NCBI RefSeq assembly: GCF_000308815.1
Contig: NZ_BAFX01000044.1
Coordinates: 1 to 64,000, forward strand
DNA length: 64,000 nucleotides
Source of the DNA: Nocardia concava NBRC 100430
GTDB lineage: Bacteria; Actinomycetota; Actinomycetes; Mycobacteriales; Mycobacteriaceae
Direction: 5' to 3'
Numbering within the stretch: the stretch's first letter is position 1; every line of letters begins with the position of its first letter. Below, in pieces: positions 28,389 through 36,540 of the stretch. The notes under the pieces are model-generated. The model was given only the letters and a program-made list of their open reading frames with translations. It did not search any database and was not told the DNA's origin. Both the position numbers and the translations under genes were made by a program.

Positions 28389-29276
28389 TCACCAGGCATG
28401 ACGGCGGGTTGCCCATTCGGTCGCGAAATCCCGGAAGCGCCGCACGGCCTCGGACGGTGTGGCGGCCGCCGACCAGATCAGGCCGACATCGCGGGACGCG
28501 CCCGCGTCGGCCAGCGGCACCACCGCGATGCCCGGCGGCATGGATTCCTCCACCGGCACCAGCCCGACCCCGAGCCCGGCCGCCACCAGTCCGCAGACCG
28601 TCACCAGGTCACTGGATTCGAACGCGATGCGCGGCCGGATCCCCGCCGCCGCACAGAGTTCGTCGAAGATGCGGCGCATGCCGAAACCCGGGTGCATGGC
28701 AATGAATTCGGTCTCGGCGAGCTCGGCCAGGCGGATCTGCCGCTGCCCGGCCAGCCGGTGATCGGCCGGAACCGCCAGCGCCAGACGCTGATTCAACAGC
28801 GTGTGCCAGCCGATGCCGGGCTCGCTGGGCCGCGGTGAGACCAGCGCCAGATCGGCCTCGCCGTCGAGCACCTGCCGGGTGATCACCTCGGCCGCGCCCT
28901 GGTACAGCGTGAAATCGATACGGCCGGAACCGCGCCGGAATTCGCCGATCAGCTGCGGCGCGAGCCCGCTGCCGAAGGAGTGCAGGAACGACAGCCGCAC
29001 CACACCCTTGGCCGGATTGACCCGATCGGCGACGGCCTGCTCACCGGCGTGCAGTTCGGCGCGGGCGCGGCGGGCGTGCTCGTAGTAGAGGCGCCCGTAG
29101 TCGTTGAGCCGGATGCGCTTGCCGTGCCGATCGAACAGCGGCACCCCGAGCCGGCGCTCCAACCGGGCGAGCATGCGCGAGAGCGTGGGCTGCGCCAGGT
29201 GCAGCCGGTCGGCGGCGACGCTGACATTCTCCGTTTCGGCGAGTGTCGTGAACCACTCCAGATCCGCGCCGAGCAC
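28389..29276 (-). CDS. LysR-family regulator
   Basis: A 295-aa protein. The N-terminal winged helix reads LEWFTTLAETENVSVAADRLHLAQPTLSRMLARLERRLGVPLFDR, the classical LysR pattern, and a type 2 periplasmic-binding-like effector domain follows from about residue 90. GTG at 29276 has GAGGAGG. It is divergent from the MFS gene at 29400, an arrangement like E. coli ynfL-ynfM, so it likely controls that transporter. Confidence 0.88.
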   Translation of the reverse strand: MLGADLEWFTTLAETENVSVAADRLHLAQPTLSRMLARLERRLGVPLFDRHGKRIRLNDYGRLYYEHARRARAELHAGEQAVADRVNPAKGVVRLSFLHSFGSGLAPQLIGEFRRGSGRIDFTLYQGAAEVITRQVLDGEADLALVSPRPSEPGIGWHTLLNQRLALAVPADHRLAGQRQIRLAELAETEFIAMHPGFGMRRIFDELCAAAGIRPRIAFESSDLVTVCGLVAAGLGVGLVPVEESMPPGIAVVPLADAGASRDVGLIWSAAATPSEAVRRFRDFATEWATRRHAW

Positions 29277-29399
29277 ACCGCCTCCTCACTTTATGCCCCA
29301 AGAGTATGAGCATCCAGATCATCATGCATTTCCGTTCTAAACGCCAGCATCGCACTCTGGAATGCGCACAACAGCATGAGACCGCCTCGGGAGGATCGG

Positions 29400-30659
29400 A
29401 TGACCAGCGTTCAGGGGCTCGCCGCGCTCGATCGGCCGCGGGCCGCCCACGAGAAGCGAGTCACCACCGCCCTTTTCGCGGCCGGACTGACCACCTTCGC
29501 CGCCATGTACAGCACCCAGTCGCTACTGCCGAGCCTGTCGGCCGCCTTCGATGTGCCGCCCGCGCATGCCGCCCTGGCGGTCTCGCTGACCACGGGTTTC
29601 CTTGCGCTGGCGATCATTCCGGCGGGTGTGCTGTCCGCGCGGATCGGGCGGACCAGGGTCATGATCGGATCGGCGGTGCTGGCCTCGGCCCTGGGGTTGC
29701 TGCTACCGCTGGTCCCCAGCCTGAACGTGTTGCTGGCGCTGCGGGCGGTGCAGGGGATCGCGCTGGCCGGAGTGCCCGCGGTGGCCATGGCGTACCTGGC
29801 CGAGGAGATCGGCGCGGCCGGACTGGGCGCGGCCATGGGCGTGTACATCGCGGGGACGACCATCGGCGGATTGGCGGGTCGGTTGATTCCGTCGATCGCC
29901 CTGGGCGTCAGCTCGTGGCGGTGGGCGGAGGTGGCGGTGTCGGTCGCCGCGGCGGCGTGCACGGTGTGGTTCGCCCGGACGCTGCCGCCGTCGCGCGGAT
30001 TCACCGCGCGTCCAGGAGGATTCGGCACACTGCTCGGTGATCTCGGGCGGCAGTTGCGGCATCGCGGGCTGCTGGCACTGTTCGGCCTGGCATTCCTGCT
30101 GATGGGTAGCTTCGTCTCGGTCTACAACTACCTGGGCTACCGGCTCACGCATCGCCCGTTCGAATTGCCCGCGGCCCTGGCCGGTTCGGTGTTCGTGCTC
30201 TATCTCGCGGGCACCGTCGCCTCCGCCTACGCGGGCCGGCTCGCCGATCGCCGCGGCCACCATCGCATCCTGGTCGCGTCGCTGTCGCTGATGGTGCTCG
30301 GCGCGCTCGTCACCATCCCGGACCACCTGAGCACGGTGCTGATCGGCATCCTGCTGTTCACCACCGGGTTCTTCGGTGCGCACACCGTGGCCAGCGCCTG
30401 GGTGGGCACGCTCGCCGAAAACCGCGGGGCCGCATCGTCTCTCTACATGTTCGCGTACTACCTGGGCAGCGCCGTGATCGGCAGCGGCGCGGGGATCGCG
30501 TACGCGGCGGGCGGCTGGATCGGGTTGGTGGGCTGCGTCTGCGCGCTGTTCGCAGTGGCCGCGATCCTGGTGAGCGCCTTGGCCGTCGCCGGTCGCTCGG
30601 CCCCGACGGTGGCGGGGATCGGCCGGGCCGAGCCGGGATCCGCGGGCACCGCGCCGTAG
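29400..30659 (+). CDS. MFS transporter (YnfM/arabinose-efflux type)
   Basis: A 419-aa transporter with about 12 membrane helices. It opens FAAGLTTFAAMYSTQSLLPSLSAAFDVPPAHAALAVSLTT, has the loop 2-3 motif ARIGRTRVMIG and a loop 8-9 counterpart AGRLADRRGHHRIL. The ATG at 29400 has GGGAGGA 4 nt upstream. Export substrate unknown; regulation by the divergent LysR is inferred. Its last 200 nt overlap an antisense small reading frame. Confidence 0.87.
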   Translation: MTSVQGLAALDRPRAAHEKRVTTALFAAGLTTFAAMYSTQSLLPSLSAAFDVPPAHAALAVSLTTGFLALAIIPAGVLSARIGRTRVMIGSAVLASALGLLLPLVPSLNVLLALRAVQGIALAGVPAVAMAYLAEEIGAAGLGAAMGVYIAGTTIGGLAGRLIPSIALGVSSWRWAEVAVSVAAAACTVWFARTLPPSRGFTARPGGFGTLLGDLGRQLRHRGLLALFGLAFLLMGSFVSVYNYLGYRLTHRPFELPAALAGSVFVLYLAGTVASAYAGRLADRRGHHRILVASLSLMVLGALVTIPDHLSTVLIGILLFTTGFFGAHTVASAWVGTLAENRGAASSLYMFAYYLGSAVIGSGAGIAYAAGGWIGLVGCVCALFAVAAILVSALAVAGRSAPTVAGIGRAEPGSAGTAP

Positions 30660-30736
30660 ACGAAGGCCACGGTCGCCGCGCCGAGAATGAGGACCATCGC
30701 ACCGGCCGCAAGAGTGGAACGCAATATTTCGGCCAT
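30458..30736 (-). CDS. Possible small membrane protein antisense to the MFS 3' end
   Basis: A 92-codon frame starting ATG 30736 with a well-placed GAGGAG. The first 32 residues (AEILRSTLAAGAMVLILGAATVAFVYGAVP) form a credible membrane helix. The rest is Ala/Pro/Thr-rich and lies wholly within the MFS coding region on the other strand, where antisense frames are often open in high-GC DNA. Ribosome-binding site and helix argue for it; the overlap argues against. Confidence 0.35.
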   Translation of the reverse strand: MAEILRSTLAAGAMVLILGAATVAFVYGAVPADPGSARPIPATVGAERPATAKALTRIAATANSAQTQPTNPIQPPAAYAIPAPLPITALPR

Positions 30737-30916
30737 GGCAACTCCTCGGTGAAAAACACACCACCGCACGATCTTTCGTACGCCACGAGGTTGCGAGAAG
30801 GAGGTCCCCGACCATTGTCGCGTCCGTTCCGGTGGCTGCCCCTCCAGGGTGTCCCGACACGATCTCGCAGGTCAAGGCGACATGCGTCGTTTATCGCAGT
30901 GTTAACGCAGGTTTGA

Positions 30917-31648
30917 TCAGCGCCCGCCGAGCGAATCGATGAAAACCTGGTAACCATCCAGCAGCCGCGCCAAGGCGAAGCTGAAATCGGCTTCCTCCCA
31001 GTGCATGTCGTCATCGTCGAAGGCGCGATTGGACAGGGCGCTGGTGACCGCGGGGAACTTCTCGGGGTCCAGGATCTCGGCGAGGATGCCGGTGTAGTCG
31101 ATGTCCTCCTTGGCCTGCTGGATGGTGTCGCGCAGGAACCGGGTGCGGCCCATGACGTAGATCGAAAGATTCAGCAGCAGTTGGAGTCTGAGCGGCTCCG
31201 GAATCTCCAGGCTGGACAGAGCATTCATGCCCGCCTCGAGCCAGGCCATATTGTTGGGGCCTAGTGGGGGAGAGGTGGTGGGGATGTCGAGCCACCAGTC
31301 GTGGGCGCGGATGGCGCGGAATTCGGCCCAGGCCCAGGCTTCCAGCGCCGCCCGCCAATCGCCCTCGGGTAGCTCCGGGCGCATGTCGAAGATGCGGTCG
31401 TACAGCAGCTCGACCAGCGTGTCCTTGCTGTCGACATACCGGTAGAGCGACATGGTGGTGAAGCCGAGCTCCTTGGCGACCCGTGCCATCGAGAGCGCGC
31501 CGTAGCCGTCCGCGTCGGCGATCGCAATCGCGGTGTCGAGGATCTGGTCCAGGCTCAACCCGCGTTTGGGTCCGCGACTGCCCGCGTTGTCCAGATCCCA
31601 CAGCAGCTTCACCGACTTGGGTAGGACACGCACGTCCGGCCGCTTCAT
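30917..31648 (-). CDS. TetR-family repressor with TetR_C-type ligand domain
   Basis: A 243-aa protein: an N-terminal arm (MKRPDVRVLPKSVKLLWDL), helix-turn-helix LDTAIAIADADGYGALSMARVAKELGFTTMSLYRYVDSKDTLVE and a large helical ligand domain like that of drug-sensing TetR proteins. ATG at 31648 has AGGAGG. Divergent from the DrrAB-type ABC genes, with two operator-like repeats between them, so it probably represses that exporter and itself. Confidence 0.88.
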   Translation of the reverse strand: MKRPDVRVLPKSVKLLWDLDNAGSRGPKRGLSLDQILDTAIAIADADGYGALSMARVAKELGFTTMSLYRYVDSKDTLVELLYDRIFDMRPELPEGDWRAALEAWAWAEFRAIRAHDWWLDIPTTSPPLGPNNMAWLEAGMNALSSLEIPEPLRLQLLLNLSIYVMGRTRFLRDTIQQAKEDIDYTGILAEILDPEKFPAVTSALSNRAFDDDDMHWEEADFSFALARLLDGYQVFIDSLGGR

Positions 31649-31692
31649 CTGACCTCCTGTCGTCGTTCGGTTTCTATCTTGCGCCATCCTCG

Positions 31693-31735
31693 AAACTGTG
31701 TAGCCTATAAACAGAGTGTATGGCATAAACAGTTT
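31693..31735. promoter_or_regulatory. Tandem operator repeats between TetR and ABC exporter
   Basis: GTGTA-N4-ATAAACAG occurs at 31698-31714 and again at 31716-31732, spaced 18 bp, and the block is bounded by AAACTGT (31693-31699) and ACAGTTT (31729-31735). The 18-bp phasing places both sites on nearly the same DNA face. Binding by the adjacent TetR protein is inferred. Confidence 0.65.
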
Positions 31736-31765
31736 AGAACCAGCCAGTTCGATCCAGGGGAATCC

Positions 31766-32719
31766 ATGACCACATCCACACCCGGCCTCGCCATCGAGGT
31801 CGGCGGGCTCACCAAATCCTTCGGCGACCAGGCCGTGCTGCGCGGCATCGATGTCGCCGTCCCCGCCGGCACGGTGTTCTCCCTGCTCGGGCCGAACGGC
31901 GCGGGCAAGACCACCATGGTCCGCATCCTCACCACCCTGAACCGGCCCGATGGGGGAGCGGTCCGGGTCGGCGGCCGCGATCCGGTGCGGGAGCCGGACG
32001 CGGTGCGCGCCCTGATCGGCGTCACCGGCCAGTTCGCCGCGGTCGACGAGGTGCTGACCGGGGCCGAGAACCTCCGGTTGATGGGGCGGCTACTACATCT
32101 CGGTGCGCGGGAGACCGGCAGGCGCACAGCGCGATTGCTGGAGCAGTTCGAGCTCACCGACGCCGCGGGCAAGCGGGCGGGCGCCTACTCCGGCGGCATG
32201 CGCCGTCGCCTGGACATCGCCATGAGCCTGATGGGGCAACCGCGCATCGTGTTCCTGGACGAGCCCACCACCGGCCTGGATCCGCGCAGCCGTCGCGAGC
32301 TCTGGCGGGTGATCCGGGGGCTGGTCGCCGACGGCGTCACCATCTTCCTGACCACCCAGTATCTGGAGGAGGCCGATCAATTGGCCGACCGCATCGCGGT
32401 TCTCGACGGCGGCCGCATCGTCGCCGAGGGCAGCGCCGAGGAGCTGAAGCGGCTGGTGCCCGGCGGTCACATCCGGATCGGCTTCGCCGGGGAGGACGGC
32501 CTGGCCGCCGCCGCCCGCGCGGTGCCGATGGGCGAGGTGGACCCGGAACAGCTGGCCCTGCGGGTGCCCTCGGACGGCAGCGTCGGAGATCTCCGCAAAC
32601 TGCTCGACCATTTCGACGACCACGCCGTGGCCATCGACCAACTCTCCATTCACACCCCGGATCTCGACGACGTCTTCTTCGCCCTCACCGGCGCCACCGC
32701 GAAAGAGGTTGTGCGATGA
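31766..32719 (+). CDS. ABC exporter ATPase, DrrA-like
   Basis: A 317-aa ATPase: Walker A GPNGAGKT (42-49), signature YSGGMRRRLDIA, Walker B RIVFLDEPTTGLDP and switch His replaced by Gln in TTQYLEEAD, as in many DrrA proteins. A C-terminal domain of about 90 residues follows, as in daunorubicin-resistance ATPases. ATG at 31766 has AGGGGA. It overlaps the permease start by 4 nt (ATGA). Confidence 0.92.
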   Translation: MTTSTPGLAIEVGGLTKSFGDQAVLRGIDVAVPAGTVFSLLGPNGAGKTTMVRILTTLNRPDGGAVRVGGRDPVREPDAVRALIGVTGQFAAVDEVLTGAENLRLMGRLLHLGARETGRRTARLLEQFELTDAAGKRAGAYSGGMRRRLDIAMSLMGQPRIVFLDEPTTGLDPRSRRELWRVIRGLVADGVTIFLTTQYLEEADQLADRIAVLDGGRIVAEGSAEELKRLVPGGHIRIGFAGEDGLAAAARAVPMGEVDPEQLALRVPSDGSVGDLRKLLDHFDDHAVAIDQLSIHTPDLDDVFFALTGATAKEVVR

Positions 32720-33480
32720 GCACTCTCACCCATGCCGCCCAGGACTCGGTCTCCATGGTCGGCCGCAATCTGCGCCACACCCTGCGCAGCCCGGACACCA
32801 TGATCATGACCTTCGCGATCCCGGTGACCATCCTGCTCATGTTCGTCTACGTCTTCGGCGGCGCGATGAATGTGGGCGGCTCCTACATCGACTACGTGGT
32901 GCCCGGAATCCTGTTGCTGTGCGCGGGTTTCGGCTCCGGGAGCACCGCGGTCGCGGTGGCCACCGATATGCACACCGGCATCATCGACCGCTTCCGGGCC
33001 ATGGCCGTCTCGCGGACCGCGGTGCTCACCGGGCATGTGGTGGAGAGCGTGCTGCGCAATCTGCTCACCACCGGCCTGGTTATCCTGGTCGCGGTCGCCA
33101 TCGGCTTCCGTCCCACCTCGGATCCGCTGCGCTGGCTCGCGCTGGCGGGCATGATCTCCTGCTTCGTGCTCGCCCTGTCCTGGCTGGCCGCGGCGCTCGG
33201 CCTGCTGGTCGGAAATCCCGAGGCGGCCAACGGTTTCATGTTCATCTTCATGTTCCTGCCGTACGTGAGCAGCGCCTTCGTCCCGGTGCACACGCTGCCG
33301 AGCTGGCTACGCGGATTCGCCGAGCATCAGCCGGTCACCTCGATCACCGAGACGGTGCGGGGGCTGCTCATGGACATGCCGGTGGGGGATTCCGCGCCGA
33401 CCGCCCTGGCCTGGTGTGCCGGAATCGCCCTGGCGGGCTACCTGTTCGCCGCCCTGCTGCTCCGCCGCACAAACTCCTGA
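32716..33480 (+). CDS. ABC-2 type permease, DrrB-like
   Basis: A 254-aa membrane protein with six hydrophobic segments and the ABC-2 pattern GIIDRFRAMAVSRTAVLTGHVV followed by SSAFVPVHTLPSWLRGFAEHQPVT. It forms the membrane part of the exporter with the ATPase encoded just upstream. Lipid or drug export under TetR control is the likely role; the substrate is not evident. Confidence 0.9.
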   Translation: MSTLTHAAQDSVSMVGRNLRHTLRSPDTMIMTFAIPVTILLMFVYVFGGAMNVGGSYIDYVVPGILLLCAGFGSGSTAVAVATDMHTGIIDRFRAMAVSRTAVLTGHVVESVLRNLLTTGLVILVAVAIGFRPTSDPLRWLALAGMISCFVLALSWLAAALGLLVGNPEAANGFMFIFMFLPYVSSAFVPVHTLPSWLRGFAEHQPVTSITETVRGLLMDMPVGDSAPTALAWCAGIALAGYLFAALLLRRTNS

Positions 33481-33554
33481 CATACCAATACGCCGATATG
33501 CGCATTAAGGCATGAAAGTCCCTGATGTCGGATTCCAGCGCACCGCACGGTCTT

Positions 33555-34985
33555 TCAACCCGCCGGGACGGCGGTGAGTCCCGGCGGCTGCCACTTGCCG
33601 TCGAGGGCCTCCGGGGCGGGGGCGTACAGGCGCAGGGTCAGGGAGAACCTGCCCGCGGCCGGGATCGGCAGCCAATTGCCCTTCGGCACAGCCGGTCCCG
33701 GATCGGCGTGCTGGATGGCGAGCTCGACCGAGCCGTCCGGGCCGGGCACCACCGGCACGGCATGGCCGACCGAATAGATGTCGGCGTCGTTCTCGACCAG
33801 GTAGCTGTCGGCGGTGTAGGCGGTCAGCGACCAGAACGCCTCGGCGGGCGGCAGCTGACCGGCGGGGAACCTCAGGCGGAAGCGGCGCGGGACGCCGTGG
33901 TCGTCGGCGTCCTCGGCAATGGTGGGGTACAGCGCGTCTCGCGCACGGGTCGCGCCCAGCGCGGTGTAGGCGACATTGGCCCGCAGCGGATAGTCGATGC
34001 CGTAGGCGCCGAGATTGGTGGCGAACTTCCAGCCGTTGAGGTCCTTGGCCTCGGGATCCTTGTAGGTGACGATCCGATGCTGCGCGTCCTTGACGGCCGC
34101 GGTCAGGATGTCGGCGGGCTGGGCATCGACGGTGCCGCCGGGTGTGACGCCGATGGCGGCGATCCGCGCCATCATCGGATCGTCCGCGGGCGCGGCCGGA
34201 TTCACCGCCAGCACCGCGCACATGCGGTCGAAGAAGGTCTTGGCGTCCATGGCCACCACCTGATCCGGCGGCGCGTCGCCCCGCGGGCGGGGGAGGCTGT
34301 CGGTGGGCGCGGGCTTGCCCGCGAGCCAATCACCGAGCGGCATCAGCTTCAGTTGCTGCTGCAGCGTGTGCACCGCGGGCAGATCGTCCTCGCCATTGAC
34401 CTGGATGCGGCCGATGAGCCACGCGGTCGGGGTCGGCACGGGCAGCGGGGTGAGGCCCTCGGGCAGCGTGCCCGACCAGTTCGGTCCGGTGATGGCATAG
34501 GTGAACGGCGGGCCCGAGCGGTGTTCGGCCAGTTGCGGATCGGCGCTGCTGGGATCCTGCACGGTATTCGACCAGGCGTCCATGATCTGCATGAGCCAGT
34601 ACCGGCCGCCGGGCATGGCGGGCACCTGCAACACCATCGGTTCGGGCCCGAGGTCGAGCCAGGCGCTGGAGTAGAGGGTGTCCAGGTTCATCCGCACCAC
34701 CGAGCGGGCGCTGCTGGTGGGCAGATCCTGGGCGTGCAGAAAGCGATTCGACCCGCCGGCGGCCACCCGGGTCACGTCCATCAGGACCAGCGGGTAGCCG
34801 AAGATGTAGGCGTCGGTGGCAATCGCCTTGGGGTCGTCCGGATTTGCCGTCGTGGTGGCCTGGCCGCCCGAGGCGGTCGATCGCGAGCAGCCGGGCAGGC
34901 CCAGCGCCGCCAGCGCCGTCACCCCCAGGCCGAGCAGCGTCCTGCGGTCGAGCACATGGTCGAACCCGTTGTCGCGCACACGCAT
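33555..34985 (-). CDS. DUF1254/DUF1214 lipoprotein
   Basis: A 476-aa exported protein. An N-terminal Arg pair and hydrophobic stretch end in the lipobox LPGC. The DUF1254 region begins AIATDAYIFGYPLVLMDVTR and the DUF1214 region near the C-terminus contains FWSLTAYTADSYLVENDADIYSVGH. Proteins of this type are common in mycolata and proteobacteria with no settled biochemical role. It is opposite to the ABC genes and to the acyltransferase gene. Confidence 0.85.
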   Translation of the reverse strand: MRVRDNGFDHVLDRRTLLGLGVTALAALGLPGCSRSTASGGQATTTANPDDPKAIATDAYIFGYPLVLMDVTRVAAGGSNRFLHAQDLPTSSARSVVRMNLDTLYSSAWLDLGPEPMVLQVPAMPGGRYWLMQIMDAWSNTVQDPSSADPQLAEHRSGPPFTYAITGPNWSGTLPEGLTPLPVPTPTAWLIGRIQVNGEDDLPAVHTLQQQLKLMPLGDWLAGKPAPTDSLPRPRGDAPPDQVVAMDAKTFFDRMCAVLAVNPAAPADDPMMARIAAIGVTPGGTVDAQPADILTAAVKDAQHRIVTYKDPEAKDLNGWKFATNLGAYGIDYPLRANVAYTALGATRARDALYPTIAEDADDHGVPRRFRLRFPAGQLPPAEAFWSLTAYTADSYLVENDADIYSVGHAVPVVPGPDGSVELAIQHADPGPAVPKGNWLPIPAAGRFSLTLRLYAPAPEALDGKWQPPGLTAVPAG

Positions 34986-35145
34986 TCCCTTCGCCGCGGT
35001 GACCGTGGAGGAGCGGGAGGATCGTGCTGTTCGAGGTGAGCTGAGCAGTCATTTTATGCGGCAGAGGAAATCGGCCATCCTAGGTCGAAGCCCGCGAGTC
35101 GCGCCGGAGAAAGCGGAATGAATGTTGGGTTTCGCACACTCTCTA

Positions 35146-35161
35146 CCAAGCAAACGCTTGG
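35146..35161. promoter_or_regulatory. Operator-like palindrome
   Basis: CCAAGC-AAAC-GCTTGG has perfect 6-bp arms, a form typical of TetR-family sites. It is followed by TTGATAACG, a possible -10 region. It is about 240 nt upstream of the acyltransferase gene. Confidence 0.45.
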
Positions 35162-35320
35162 GTTGATAACGTCGGATGCGCAGGAGGACGGTGACGGGCA
35201 TCTGTCGCAACGCAGCGACGTCCGTACGCTGATCAGGACCGCGTATGCGCGGCCGTCGGAGCTAATCAATGGGGATGTGACCCGGGGGCAATTCAATTCG
35301 GCTCGACGTTGATTCGGGAA

Positions 35321-35336
35321 TTCCGGGTATCCGGAA
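35321..35336. promoter_or_regulatory. Inverted repeat in acyltransferase leader
   Basis: TTCCGG-GTAT-CCGGAA has perfect 6-bp arms, 65 nt before the ATG at 35402. Confidence 0.35.
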
Positions 35337-35401
35337 CGGGAAGCGTCGGAGTGTCGTTGCGTGCCGCCCGTCCCCGGCAAAGCAATCGACAGGAATGGCT
35401 C

Positions 35402-36250
35402 ATGACCGAAACCAAGGTAATCCCCGACCCGAACCACCCGCTGCTGCCGCTGGCCCGGGCCTACACCGACTACTTCACCCCGACCGTCACCGGCGTGGAG
35501 AATCTGCCGGTGTCCGGACCGGCGCTGGTCATCGGCAATCACTCGTCCATCTACTGGGCGCCCGAGGTGTGGATCACCTTCATGGCGATGCTCGAGCACC
35601 GCCCCGACGAGCCCAGTTACGGCGTCGCGCACGACATCCTTTTGCGCGCACCGATTCTCGGCGACAGCCTGCGCCAGTTCGGCGTGATTCCGGCCTCGCG
35701 CGAGTCCGCGGCCAAGGGTCTCAAGGACGGCGGCGCGGTCATGGTGTACCCGGGGGGCGACTGGGAGGCGTGCCGCCCGTGGACCGATCGCGGCAAGATC
35801 GACTTCGCCGAGCGCAAGGGCTTCATCCGCCTGGCCCTGGAACTGGGCGTGCCGGTGATCCCGGCGGTCGCCAACGGCGGCCACGACTCCATCTTCGTGC
35901 TCAGCCGCGGCGAGCGGACCGCGCGCCTGCTCCAGCTGGACAAGCTGGTGCGCGCCAAGGTGTTTCCCTACACCCTCGGCCTGCCCTTCGGCGTGGCCCC
36001 GATCCTGCCGCAGCTCCCGCTGCCGGCCTCGGTGACGGTCAGCTTCCTGCCGGCCCTGGACTGGTCCACCCAGCCGGGCGATCCGGAGGACGCCGGACTC
36101 GTCGACGAGTTCTACACCCGCACCGTCGACACCATGCAGGCCGAACTGGACCGGTTGCGCGCCGAGACCCCGAATCCGGTGGCGGCGGGCATCAAGAAGC
36201 ATGTGGCCGGGCTGCCTGGGCCGCTGAAGGGGCTGGCCGATCTGTTGTAG
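35402..36250 (+). CDS. PlsC-type lysophospholipid acyltransferase
   Basis: A 282-aa protein. The catalytic block reads GNHSSIYWAPEVW (His47) and the substrate-binding block YPGGDWEACRPW, both recognisable from the mycolata branch of acyl-glycerol-phosphate acyltransferases. The canonical H-X4-D acid is not at its usual place: position +5 is Trp52 and an acid occurs at +8 (Glu55), close to the NHSGG-xxx-PD variant of this branch. ATG at 35402 is preferred over an upstream in-frame start lacking similarity. Role in phospholipid or triacylglycerol synthesis is by family. Confidence 0.82.
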   Translation: MTETKVIPDPNHPLLPLARAYTDYFTPTVTGVENLPVSGPALVIGNHSSIYWAPEVWITFMAMLEHRPDEPSYGVAHDILLRAPILGDSLRQFGVIPASRESAAKGLKDGGAVMVYPGGDWEACRPWTDRGKIDFAERKGFIRLALELGVPVIPAVANGGHDSIFVLSRGERTARLLQLDKLVRAKVFPYTLGLPFGVAPILPQLPLPASVTVSFLPALDWSTQPGDPEDAGLVDEFYTRTVDTMQAELDRLRAETPNPVAAGIKKHVAGLPGPLKGLADLL

Positions 36251-36299
36251 CCGCCGTTCCGCTCTAGGGGGACAGCGGTTTTCGTCGGAGAAGCCATAG

Positions 36300-36344
36300 A
36301 GGATGCCACGCGCGGAGGGCGCCGCGCGTGGCATCCTTGTCTTT
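36300..36344 (+). terminator. Strong intrinsic terminator
   Basis: A perfect 16-bp stem, AGGATGCCACGCGCGG (36300-36315) with its complement (36322-36337) and a 6-nt loop, followed by TTGTCTTT. It lies 50 nt after the acyltransferase gene. Confidence 0.85.
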
Positions 36345-36383
36345 GCTCACCGGCTCGCCCTCGGCGATGCTGGCGGGTAACGC

Positions 36384-36411
36384 TTTACGGTCAGCCGCCG
36401 ACCGTTATACA
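36384..36411 (+). promoter_or_regulatory. Promoter with embedded inverted repeat, polyprenyl synthase
   Basis: TTTACG (36384-36389) and TATACA (36406-36411) are 16 bp apart, and CGGTC-N7-GACCG (36388-36404) occupies the spacer. It predicts a leader of about 120 nt before the ATG at 36541 and a repressor site in the promoter. Inferred from pattern only. Confidence 0.4.
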
Positions 36412-36540
36412 CTTTGTTCAGGTCAAGCCCTACTCGTCGCATTCGCTGGAAACTAACGAATTTCGGGATATTCCCTATTCGCGCCGAGCGGATCCCCTTG
36501 GCGCGCAAGATCATCGATCGCACGCCTTGCGGAGGTACCG

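Larger units (their letters stand above)
34986..35401. other. Intergenic region upstream of acyltransferase gene
   Basis: A 416-nt stretch without a convincing gene. It contains two palindromes (35146-35161 and 35321-35336). A 64-codon frame at 35118-35312 runs through the first palindrome and resembles no family. Confidence 0.6.

Noticed and set aside
30799..30913. AAGGAGG followed by a 33-codon TTG-start frame
   Set aside because: The ribosome-binding-like sequence is good, but the peptide is Arg-rich, the start is TTG and there is no sign of conservation or hydrophobic structure.
35118..35312. 64-codon frame upstream of the acyltransferase gene
   Set aside because: It runs through an operator-like palindrome and resembles no protein family; more likely intergenic.
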